This document shows positions 25,490-33,210 of a stretch of 64,000 bases of DNA, piece by piece; positions within the stretch are counted from its first letter, which is position 1; each line of letters starts with the position of its first letter. The stretch is taken from NCBI GenBank assembly GCA_963974485.1, contig CAXBBS010000001.1:315550-379549 (forward strand), given 5' to 3'. The notes below the pieces were generated by a model that saw only the letters and a program-made list of their open reading frames with translations, was not told where the DNA came from and made no database searches. Made by a program: the position numbers and the translations under genes. This stretch comes from JAALKW01 sp963974485. Its GTDB lineage: Bacteria > Pseudomonadota > Gammaproteobacteria > Legionellales > Legionellaceae.

Positions 25490-26131
25490 ATGCGAACCAT
25501 GCGTCCAATCGATCGCTTACTCACTGAGTTTGATGCAGCTGTACGAACCGTTTTTACACCCAAAGCACGTGAATGCGAACGTAGCAATCCTGCGGCGTCT
25601 CTCCCCAAAGCAACACTCACCCCCTCAGAAAAAAAACATGTCGCAGGCCTTATGCGTGTTAATCATGCCGGTGAAGTATGTGCACAAGCCTTATATCGAG
25701 GCCAAGCGCTCACCGCAAAACTCGACACCGTGCGAGAACAAATGCATGAAGCGGCGCTTGAGGAAATTGATCATCTTGCTTGGTGTGAAGCACGTCTTCA
25801 AGAACTCGGCAGTCACCCCAGCGTACTCAACGCTTTTTGGTACGCCGGTTCTTGGTGTATTGGCGCGTTCGCAGGCCTTGTTGGCGACCAGTGGAGCCTC
25901 GGCTTTGTTGCCGAAACTGAGCGACAAGTTACGTTGCATTTGGAACGTCACCTAGCAAACCTTCCGGCATCCGATAAGCGCTCGGAAGCTATTTTGTCTC
26001 AGATGAGAATCGATGAAATGGCACACGCTGAGCTTGCGCATAACGCAGGAGCTGCAAACTTGCCTTTTCTGATACAGCGTCTAATGTATATAGTATCTAA
26101 CGTATTAACCAAAAGCAGTTATCACCTCTAA
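25490..26131 (+). CDS. coq7: Demethoxyubiquinone hydroxylase Coq7
   Basis: The 213-residue protein contains the Coq7 di-iron ligands in order: Glu in MRVNHAGEVCAQALY, the E-x-x-H of EEIDHLAW, Glu in FVAETERQVTLHLE and the E-x-x-H of RIDEMAHAELA. It performs the C6 hydroxylation of the ubiquinone ring, replacing the flavoprotein UbiF used by E. coli. The N-terminal 50 residues before the di-iron core are normal for the bacterial family. It is divergent from pepP by about 110 bp. Confidence 0.96.
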   Translation: MRTMRPIDRLLTEFDAAVRTVFTPKARECERSNPAASLPKATLTPSEKKHVAGLMRVNHAGEVCAQALYRGQALTAKLDTVREQMHEAALEEIDHLAWCEARLQELGSHPSVLNAFWYAGSWCIGAFAGLVGDQWSLGFVAETERQVTLHLERHLANLPASDKRSEAILSQMRIDEMAHAELAHNAGAANLPFLIQRLMYIVSNVLTKSSYHL

Positions 26132-26151
26132 TCTACTTGAGGATTTGCCCC

Positions 26152-27144
26152 ATGGACCACAGTACCCTGATTATTCTTGGTATTATTGTGTTGGCCTACG
26201 CTTTTGATTTTATTAATGGCTTCCATGATGCCGGAAATGCCATTGCCACGATTGTAGCTACGGGCGTTCTAACGCCTCGCCAGGCCGTGATGTGGGCTGC
26301 TTTTTTTAATTTTATTGCTTTTGCTTTTTTTAATTTAATGGTCGCGAATACCATTGGTAAGGGCATTGTGGATCCTGGGATTATTACACCTGCGCTTATT
26401 TTTTCCGCCCTCATCGGCGCCATCAGTTGGAATCTTATCACCTGGTATTTTGGACTGCCTTCCAGTTCATCCCATGCATTGATTGGCGGACTCGCCGGCG
26501 CGGCGATTGTGCGCGGCGGCTTTACGACGTTAAACAGCGCTGGATTTATTAAAGTGGCCTTTGGTATTTTTATCACACCCGTGCTTGGCTTACTTGCTGG
26601 GGCACTGATTGGCGCAATACTCACACGCTATTTTAAAACGGGCGAAAATGACCACGTCAATCGCTGGTTTAAAAGCTTGCAACTTGCGTCATCCGCGCTT
26701 TTAAGTTTGGCACATGGGGGTAATGACGCTCAAAAAACCATGGGGATTATCACCGCCTTACTCATGTCTTCCGCATGGATCGAAGGGCCTTTCCATGTGC
26801 CTTTTTGGGTTGTGATTTCATGTCATCTCATGATAAGTCTCGGCACACTGTGTGGCGGATGGCGCATTGTTCGTACCATGGGGTCGGGTATCACGCATCT
26901 TAATCCCATGCGTGGTTGCGCAGCCGAAACGGGCGCCGCGGCGATTATCCTGGCTTCTACCGAGGGCGGCATTCCTGTTTCAACAACACAAACTGTCACC
27001 GGCTCCATTGCAGGTGTCGGACTTTCAAATACTCGCGGGGGCACCCGCTGGAGCTTGATTCGCGTTATTTTTATTGCTTGGGTGTTGACCATTCCGGCAG
27101 CTGGTTTAGTTTCCGCCGGAATCATGGCGTTATTACATATTTAA
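26152..27144 (+). CDS. PiT-family inorganic phosphate transporter
   Basis: The ATG at 26152 is used because a GAGG site lies about 8 bases upstream and an earlier TTG would overlap it. The 330-residue membrane protein has about ten helices and the two PiT repeat signatures GFHDAGNAIATIVATGVL at about residue 21 and LAHGGNDAQKTMGIITALL at about residue 185, plus ITWYFGLPSSSSHALIGG and PVSTTQTVTG. It takes up phosphate, probably as a metal-phosphate complex with protons. Unlike many PiT genes it has no PhoU-like DUF47 gene beside it. Its stop overlaps the convergent permease gene by 4 bp. Confidence 0.93.
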   Translation: MDHSTLIILGIIVLAYAFDFINGFHDAGNAIATIVATGVLTPRQAVMWAAFFNFIAFAFFNLMVANTIGKGIVDPGIITPALIFSALIGAISWNLITWYFGLPSSSSHALIGGLAGAAIVRGGFTTLNSAGFIKVAFGIFITPVLGLLAGALIGAILTRYFKTGENDHVNRWFKSLQLASSALLSLAHGGNDAQKTMGIITALLMSSAWIEGPFHVPFWVVISCHLMISLGTLCGGWRIVRTMGSGITHLNPMRGCAAETGAAAIILASTEGGIPVSTTQTVTGSIAGVGLSNTRGGTRWSLIRVIFIAWVLTIPAAGLVSAGIMALLHI

Positions 27145-28523
27145 ATATTTATTTTTTGAGGTGAAAGCCGGCTATTGTTTCGACTAAACATAAAATACAC
27201 AATCATGCCTATTGCCATCCACACAACAAAGCGCAGCAACGTGACCCATGGCAAATTAACCATAAGATACAAGCAACTCAGAATCCCCAAGAACGGGACC
27301 AACGGTGCGCCCGGTGTTTTAAACGGTCGAGGGGTATCAGGATCCGTATAACGCAACACAATCACACCAGTGCATACAATCGCAAAAGCAAATAACGTAC
27401 CGACGTTGACAAGTTCCGCCAAGTCCCCCAAAGGTACCCAGCCAGCAATCAAGCCCATCAACACGCCGCAACACACAATAATCCGAACAGGTGTATGTGT
27501 TTTTGCGTCTACTTTTGCAAAGTAATGGGGTAGTAAACCATCACGAGCCATGGCAAGAAACACACGACTCAAGCCATAAAACAGCACCAGCATCACCGTG
27601 CTTAAACCTGCAATCGCGCCAACCCCGACAATACCAGCAACCGCAGGCTGTCCAAGTAAAAGCAGTGCATGACTAATCGGTGAAGCGACGTTCAATAAAT
27701 GATAAGGCACAGCCCCTGTCAAACAAGCAGCAACGATGATATATATCGCTGTACAAATAAATAACGAGCCGACAATCCCAATCGGCAAGCTTCGCTGAGG
27801 GTTGATCACTTCTTCGGCCGTGGTTGCAACGGCGTCAAACCCCACGTAGGCAAAAAAGATAAGTGACGCGCCTTGCACCACACCCGCCCAGCCGAAAGGA
27901 GAAAACGGCACCCAATGCTCTTGCTTGAAAGCCATCGCGGTGACGACAATTACCGCCATAATAACACTAAGCTTGATCGCCACCATCGCGTGATTAAAGC
28001 GTTTACTCCCTCGCATGCCAAACGTCAAAAGCACCGTCAACAGCATAATAATCACTAAGGCCATGATATTCACAAAACCACCATCTATAGGCCCGTGAAG
28101 TAATGTTTTAGGAAAATGCACGGCTAAACTTGAAAAAACGTCGCCAACATAAGCGCTCCACCCCACAGAAACAGCAGACACCGAGACCGTGTATTCTAAA
28201 AGTAAATCCCAACCGACAATCCAAGCTAAAAGCTCACCAAAGCCGGCATAAGCATAGCCATAAGCACTACCGCACCCACCAATCATGGCCGCAAGCTCAG
28301 CATACGAGAGCGCTGCAAACACACACGCTAAACCGGCCATCATATAAGAAAAAATAATAGCAGGACCCGCTTGCGTTGCCGCAACAACGCCGGTTAGAAC
28401 AAATACGCCGGCCCCAATAACTGCCCCCATACCGAGTAACGTCAAATCAAATGCTGACAACGTGCGCTTAAGCGCAGGGCCATCTGTTGAAGACTGAGGT
28501 GCTTTCTTGCGAAACAGGTCCAT
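27141..28523 (-). CDS. APC-superfamily amino acid permease (CAT-like)
   Basis: The 460-residue protein has twelve or so hydrophobic helices. The N-terminal LLGMGAVIGAGVFVLTG and the segment SYAELAAMIGGCGSAYGYAY are the APC substrate- and helix-break motifs seen in cationic amino acid transporter-like permeases. FFAYVGFDAVATTAEEVINP and the LVNVGTLFAFAIVCTGV region are also CAT-type. Substrate cannot be read from sequence; amino acid import would fit a bacterium that relies on host amino acids. Divergent from pagP. Confidence 0.92.
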   Translation of the reverse strand: MDLFRKKAPQSSTDGPALKRTLSAFDLTLLGMGAVIGAGVFVLTGVVAATQAGPAIIFSYMMAGLACVFAALSYAELAAMIGGCGSAYGYAYAGFGELLAWIVGWDLLLEYTVSVSAVSVGWSAYVGDVFSSLAVHFPKTLLHGPIDGGFVNIMALVIIMLLTVLLTFGMRGSKRFNHAMVAIKLSVIMAVIVVTAMAFKQEHWVPFSPFGWAGVVQGASLIFFAYVGFDAVATTAEEVINPQRSLPIGIVGSLFICTAIYIIVAACLTGAVPYHLLNVASPISHALLLLGQPAVAGIVGVGAIAGLSTVMLVLFYGLSRVFLAMARDGLLPHYFAKVDAKTHTPVRIIVCCGVLMGLIAGWVPLGDLAELVNVGTLFAFAIVCTGVIVLRYTDPDTPRPFKTPGAPLVPFLGILSCLYLMVNLPWVTLLRFVVWMAIGMIVYFMFSRNNSRLSPQKINI

Positions 28524-28596
28524 GCTAATATGCCTCCGTAGGTCGCAATGCTAAATGATTAAAAAAATAATAATTAGAAACATAAACATAACATTA

Positions 28597-28620
28597 AAGG
28601 GCGCACTTAAAAAAGCCCTT
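28597..28620 (+). promoter_or_regulatory. Hairpin upstream of pagP
   Basis: AAGGGC (28597-28602) and GCCCTT (28615-28620) can pair over a 12-base A-rich loop, about 17 bases before the pagP ATG. It could sequester part of the translation start region. No clear PhoP-type direct repeat was found nearby. Confidence 0.3.
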
Positions 28621-28636
28621 GCGAGCCAAACATACG

Positions 28637-29194
28637 ATGAGACGATATTTCTTATTATTCATCAGCGTGACGATTTCTCAGACTGTATATTCTGACGTCC
28701 CTGAGCATTGTAAAGCATGGCCCGAATGGCTTCAGCCCGTATGTCAACGCCCCTACGAAACCTGGAATGAGGGTAATCTTGAGCTCTATGTCCCTGGATA
28801 CGCCTGGCACAACCGTTACAAATATGACGAAGAAAAAATAAACTCGTACAACGAATGGGCCTTCGGTGGAGGCTTAGGTAAAGGTTTTTATGATGAAAAA
28901 GGTGATTGGCACAGTCTGTATGCTTTCGTTTTTCTTGAATCACATGCCAAAGTTGAGCCGATTGCAGGGTATGCTTTTCTTAAAACGTTTCATTTTAATG
29001 ACACCACCTGTGCAGGTCTTGGTTTTACGGTTTTTCTCACTGCCCGCCCTGACATCCTGAATAACGCGCCGTTTCCAGGCATTCTGCCTTGGGCATCACT
29101 CACGTACCGAAAATTTGCATTGATGGGCACCTACATCCCTGGCTCCCAAAATGTAGGTAACGTTTTATTCTTACTTACAAAATACACGTTCTGA
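28637..29194 (+). CDS. pagP: Lipid A palmitoyltransferase PagP
   Basis: The ATG at 28637 yields a signal peptide (MRRYFLLFISVTISQTVYS); an in-frame TTG lies 18 bp upstream and neither has a strong RBS. The 185-residue protein aligns with PagP throughout: ELYVPGYAWHNRYKYDEEK matches the first strands with catalytic His58, GGGLGKGFYDEKGDWHSLYA and VEPIAGYAF follow, and GLGFTVFLTAR and GTYIPGSQNVGNVLF end the barrel. PagP is an eight-stranded outer-membrane enzyme that transfers palmitate from phospholipid to lipid A. The catalytic Asp-Ser pair of E. coli (Asp76-Ser77) is Glu101-Ser102 here, a conservative change. It opens an accessory block of orphan genes. Confidence 0.9.
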   Translation: MRRYFLLFISVTISQTVYSDVPEHCKAWPEWLQPVCQRPYETWNEGNLELYVPGYAWHNRYKYDEEKINSYNEWAFGGGLGKGFYDEKGDWHSLYAFVFLESHAKVEPIAGYAFLKTFHFNDTTCAGLGFTVFLTARPDILNNAPFPGILPWASLTYRKFALMGTYIPGSQNVGNVLFLLTKYTF

Positions 29195-29413
29195 GATCCG
29201 GGTAAACCCCGAGTAATCTAAAGATTACATAAAAAATCGCAAATATCTTACACGGTAAAAAGTCCATCTCACGTCTGAAATAAGATTTATTATGTTATTA
29301 TGTGAAATTGGCCCATCGGTTTGTTCACAAAAAAACAAGTTGGGATAATACTTGCACACTGATGCTTTTTTCTTTATAATTCCTTTTAATCTTAGTCATC
29401 GCTGAACATTCTC

Positions 29414-31930
29414 ATGCTAACGGAAAGAGCTCGCGAAACAGAAGATTCATCTTATTTAAACCACCTCCTTTTTGACGCCTTCAATCAACTGAGCAACGCC
29501 ACCTACCAAGGCGCGCATGCAAGCTACGCCTTCTGCAACAAGCAATTCCATGATCTGTGTGACTACGCCGAATATTTAGATAAAAAAAAACATGTCTATT
29601 GGCTCTACGGTGGACCGGATGGCTTCGTGCTCGCCTATAGCCTGCTCAAATATATTCCAGACCTAATTTACAACGGCTCAAAAACAGAAACAGCTAAAGC
29701 ACTCCGTGAGTTTATATGTAATCCCTGGGGTAGCGCCGTTGTACTGACCCTACTCGCCGCATCAACCATCGCATCAACCTTCGCCAATGGCATGAGCCGA
29801 GACAAAGAAAACGAAACCGCCCAAGCTAACTACATCAGCTGGCAAGCCTTTCGTGACGGCGCGAAAGGTGCAAGAAACGCAAATCGCGGCATAAGAAGCA
29901 CGCTTGATGCCATCCGGCTCTGCTCCTTCATCGATTTACGTTACGCTTTAATGCCACTCAGCCTTCTTATCGGAATACCTTCCATGTATAACCGGTGGTG
30001 GAGTCGCCACATGGTGAGTGTCCGAAAAAAAACCATGGACAAAAACGACGCTCTAACAAAGGAACTTTTAAATTGGGGGAGGTTTAATCAAGAAATCACC
30101 TGGCTACCTCCAACTCAGGCAGAATTAAAAAAGAAACATGCCAACAGTTACCTCCTAATAAACAAAGATAACCTAGCAGAGCGCGCCTTACTTTACGTCG
30201 ACCGTGACGGCGCCTCAGAAGATCTTGGATTGACCCCTGATCAAATAAACACGTTTATCCAACAAAAAAACAACTTACCGAACATTCGCGATCAAAAACA
30301 CCCCAACCTGATGCAGTGGCGAGCCCTACTTCCTGAGCACGCTGATCATCATTTCAGGGCCTTCAACGCCCAAGTCACCTTAGAGCTAAACGCAAACTCA
30401 GCTGAAGAAAACAAGAACCATGCACACAATAATCGCTTCAGATGCCAGCTTTCTGCCGGTTACGATGGCTTGACCAGTGGGCTTTACTTATTTATAGGCC
30501 TCATTTCGCTGGTATCTTTAGCACCTGAAATTCTAACGATCGTCACGGGAATCTCCGCCTTTGCCGCAATTGCTTGTATTTTTACACGCATGCAAGAAGA
30601 AACAGAATACCATCGACTACTTCGTATTTCTGAAGTAAAAGCAAACCTCATCTCAAGTATTCGAACACTGCAGGCCGAGCTAGCCGAAGCTGCATGTCTT
30701 AGAGAACTCCTCGACATCCCACCAGAGGAGAGCTACGAAGACGCAACACCAGACCAGTCCCGTGCATTGGCCAACTTTACAGAGGTCAGTGCCCTATCAG
30801 AAAGTACATTCACAAAGATTAGCCAGGCTCAAAAGAAGCTCCGCAAGATAAGTGAAATATCAACCGACGAAGCCATCCTCATAGGCCTCAAGCATGGCTT
30901 GATCGCTCACGGCACAATCGTGTGCGGTATTTTTGCAACCTCGCTTATCAGTAAAGTTTTTTTTGCAACGGTTCTATCCCAAGCGTTTGTTGTTACCTGT
31001 GTGTTTCTATCCGTCGCGCTAACCCTAGCATCCATCGCCATATCCTTATCTTACGCAGCCCAGCATCGAGCAAAACAAAAAGACAATGCTGAAAAACAAC
31101 TTAAGGCCGTTAAAGATATTATCGATATAATTAAAGGCAGCCATGACGCAAGTGTGCTCACCGACATCGACAATGAAACGGCATTTTCCGACCTCTGTCA
31201 TGGCACACCGCTCATCAACTGGACGTTTTTAAGCTGGCTTGAAATTCTTCGCTCGATGGGCTCAGGTCTTATGAAAGGACCTAAGTCAGTTGACTTTATT
31301 TTACTCACATTTTTCGATGTATCCAGCCAACATGACCACGAACATGACAGTCCATGGATAACACTGCTTTTGATAGCAGCAGTTATCATGAGCACCATCA
31401 TTTGGACCCTGCGCGCCATGGCTAAATACGCGGCAAAACTTAGGGAAGAGCGTACTCATGCCACTCCACCCAACGAAGAAAATGCAGCCTTCGGAGCAGG
31501 TGGTCATGGACCAGGTGGCCCTGGAGCAGGTGGTCATAGACCAGGTGGTCCTGGAGCAGGTGGCCCTGGAGCAGGTGGTAATGGAGTAGGTGGTCATGGA
31601 GCAGGAGGCCCTGATGATTTAAATTTAGCTCTGAATCACATGATGGAGCTTGATCCCAATCCAGCCGCTTTTGATGATTCCCTCGTACATCATGATCTCG
31701 CACATGGCGAATTCCCTCCGAACGATAACTCACCACCCGTCACGCAACACAAAATATCGCTTACCTTCAAAAAAACACGTTCTGTCGAGTCAGGCTTATT
31801 AGACCCCAATGCCGACAAGCTCAGTGCCCACACACAACTCGGCTTATACTCTCCCCGCGCCCGTCCTGCGTCAACAAGTACCGTACCGCTAGCAACGATA
31901 ACGGAAGCAGAAATACCTCGACCTAATTAA
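29414..31930 (+). CDS. Large orphan membrane protein with pentapeptide glycine repeats
   Basis: The 838-residue product has no signal peptide. Hydrophobic segments lie at about 110-130, 175-195, 355-395 (long, probably two helices), 495-550 (two helices) and 645-668. Between them are charged helical regions, with a possible coiled coil at about 395-490. Residues 694-733 are eight tandem copies of G-(A/P/V)-G-G-(H/P/N). The tail is polar, ending ATITEAEIPRPN. No domain is recognised. No clear RBS precedes the ATG, and the preceding 219 bp hold only short palindromes (for example GGGTAAACCC near 29200). Size, lack of known domains and surroundings make a secreted effector or a surface-related protein plausible, not shown. 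Confidence 0.8.
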   Translation: MLTERARETEDSSYLNHLLFDAFNQLSNATYQGAHASYAFCNKQFHDLCDYAEYLDKKKHVYWLYGGPDGFVLAYSLLKYIPDLIYNGSKTETAKALREFICNPWGSAVVLTLLAASTIASTFANGMSRDKENETAQANYISWQAFRDGAKGARNANRGIRSTLDAIRLCSFIDLRYALMPLSLLIGIPSMYNRWWSRHMVSVRKKTMDKNDALTKELLNWGRFNQEITWLPPTQAELKKKHANSYLLINKDNLAERALLYVDRDGASEDLGLTPDQINTFIQQKNNLPNIRDQKHPNLMQWRALLPEHADHHFRAFNAQVTLELNANSAEENKNHAHNNRFRCQLSAGYDGLTSGLYLFIGLISLVSLAPEILTIVTGISAFAAIACIFTRMQEETEYHRLLRISEVKANLISSIRTLQAELAEAACLRELLDIPPEESYEDATPDQSRALANFTEVSALSESTFTKISQAQKKLRKISEISTDEAILIGLKHGLIAHGTIVCGIFATSLISKVFFATVLSQAFVVTCVFLSVALTLASIAISLSYAAQHRAKQKDNAEKQLKAVKDIIDIIKGSHDASVLTDIDNETAFSDLCHGTPLINWTFLSWLEILRSMGSGLMKGPKSVDFILLTFFDVSSQHDHEHDSPWITLLLIAAVIMSTIIWTLRAMAKYAAKLREERTHATPPNEENAAFGAGGHGPGGPGAGGHRPGGPGAGGPGAGGNGVGGHGAGGPDDLNLALNHMMELDPNPAAFDDSLVHHDLAHGEFPPNDNSPPVTQHKISLTFKKTRSVESGLLDPNADKLSAHTQLGLYSPRARPASTSTVPLATITEAEIPRPN
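31493..31612 (+). repeat. 15-bp tandem repeat, eight copies, coding for GAGGH-like units
   Basis: Eight consecutive in-frame 15-bp units begin with GGAGCAGGTGGTCAT and differ at the second and fifth codons (Ala/Pro/Val/Arg and His/Pro/Asn). The high similarity of the DNA units suggests recent expansion by slippage or recombination. The repeat also produces long antisense open frames that are artefacts. Confidence 0.9.
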
Positions 31931-31943
31931 TACGATGTAAATA

Positions 31944-32543
31944 TTATTGCTCTGACGTACTGTACAGCTCAGGATTCAACGCGGCATCGTTATACATTTT
32001 ACATTGACGATACGTCCGAAATGTTCGTGTATTCTGCTGAGTCTCCTGCAACAACACATCCAAACAGCTACTTAATTGCTGTTGCTGCATCGCTATAATA
32101 TAAAGCTTGTTTTGACAGGCATCGCGGTGGGCTGCATCCACATTATCACGCTTAACCTGCTCTTCCATATGGTAATGCTTGAGCGCTAAAATCGACAAAC
32201 GATCAATCATCATACCGGGTGTTTCCGAATGCACAGGACAATGTTCCGGTGAGGCAGGTGTGAACACGCCGGTCAACCAATCATCCATCGCCTCCATGCA
32301 ATCATTACGTTGCTGATTAAAACCATCAATCGCGCGTTTTGCGTGATAAACAAATTCATAACCTTTGTCTTCTCGTCGCGCCCTATCTTCGGCATGCCAA
32401 AGCTGATAATTAAACGCATGATTTTTTTCGACTAAACCCAGAAAGTCTGTGGCTGTTAAAATTATATCTGATGAAGCTTTCCAGCGTATAATTGCATCAA
32501 GCTGTAACTTTACAAGTGCAGGTACATCAATTATCTCATTCAC
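31944..32543 (-). CDS. DUF4254 family protein
   Basis: The 199-residue helical protein carries the DUF4254 motifs: NHAFNYQLWHAEDRARRED at about residue 40, AKRAIDGFNQQRNDCMEAMD at about 68 and SETPGMMIDRLSILALKHYH at about 105. The family is found beside glycosyltransferase and LPS genes in Bacteroidetes, Legionella and Coxiella, but its biochemical role is unknown. Here it converges on the glycine-repeat membrane protein with a 13-bp gap. The start ATG opens MNEIIDVPALVKLQLDAI, and the length agrees with the family. Confidence 0.88.
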   Translation of the reverse strand: MNEIIDVPALVKLQLDAIIRWKASSDIILTATDFLGLVEKNHAFNYQLWHAEDRARREDKGYEFVYHAKRAIDGFNQQRNDCMEAMDDWLTGVFTPASPEHCPVHSETPGMMIDRLSILALKHYHMEEQVKRDNVDAAHRDACQNKLYIIAMQQQQLSSCLDVLLQETQQNTRTFRTYRQCKMYNDAALNPELYSTSEQ

Positions 32544-32666
32544 AACAACATCACCCCTATTATATTAAATCAATTAATATTTATGCAGCAATCGTAACAT
32601 ATTATTACTTATGTGGAGCTAATCTAATCTGTGATAAACTTTATATTTAATTTTCAGGAATATTTT

Positions 32667-33167
32667 ATGCGAGCGCTACAAACCGTACGTTTCATATTTA
32701 TTATTTTAGCTTCTGCATATTTTAATACCGCTTTCGCCGAAGAGCATTCGACCGAAGTTTTTCCTGCGGCATGCAAAGCCTTTGCTCTTCAAGGCGAAGA
32801 CCTGCATCTTCCTGCGGGTAACCCGCGCGTACTTATGATTCATAATTTATCAGCCTTTGATGTATGGATAACACACCCCGCATCTGATGCAGATTTTGAT
32901 TCGGGATGGAGCAGCCGGCTTCAAGGCAATCAATGGTCAGCACTGGCGCTGGATAAAACAAACATAAAATTAAACTGCATTGAATCCAAACCCGGGCATG
33001 AGCAACAAGTTTCGTGCGATCAAGCATTAGCCGCATGTGAATGGCCTATCACCACACGTCCTAAACATTCTCATGGCATTTTCTGGGCCGGGGAAAACAT
33101 GACGTTAACGGCTTTAACAGCCTATATTGGACGACATGGTTTTGAATTACCCTCCCAGGCACAATAG
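32667..33167 (+). CDS. Small secreted orphan protein
   Basis: The ATG at 32667 has AGGA 7 bases upstream and gives a good signal peptide ending AYFNTAFA. The mature part is about 142 residues with four Cys (FPAACKAF, LNCIES, VSCDQALAAC), probably two disulfide bonds, and a predicted beta-rich fold (VLMIHNLSAFDVWITHP). I do not recognise the family with certainty. In size and exported Cys-containing layout it recalls small proteins annotated EnhB-like in Legionellales, but I cannot confirm that. It lies 43 bp before rnr, on the same strand. Confidence 0.75.
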   Translation: MRALQTVRFIFIILASAYFNTAFAEEHSTEVFPAACKAFALQGEDLHLPAGNPRVLMIHNLSAFDVWITHPASDADFDSGWSSRLQGNQWSALALDKTNIKLNCIESKPGHEQQVSCDQALAACEWPITTRPKHSHGIFWAGENMTLTALTAYIGRHGFELPSQAQ

Positions 33168-33210
33168 ATGTTAAACTAAGTTATTGTTCCGTCGACAACG
33201 AAGGGCCACC

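Noticed and set aside
26196..26624. Long antisense open frame inside the PiT transporter gene
   Set aside because: It mirrors the codon pattern of the well-supported transporter; no RBS and no recognisable product.
29199..29228. Possible terminator after pagP (GGGTAAACCC and GTAATCT/AGATTAC palindromes)
   Set aside because: Both stems are short and no T-run follows; not enough to call a terminator.
31493..31612. CRISPR-like spacing of short repeats
   Set aside because: The repeats are contiguous with no spacers and are in frame in a coding region.
31301..31736. Two overlapping antisense open frames across the glycine repeat
   Set aside because: They are by-products of the 15-bp repeat on the opposite strand; low-complexity products, no RBS, and the plus-strand gene is continuous.
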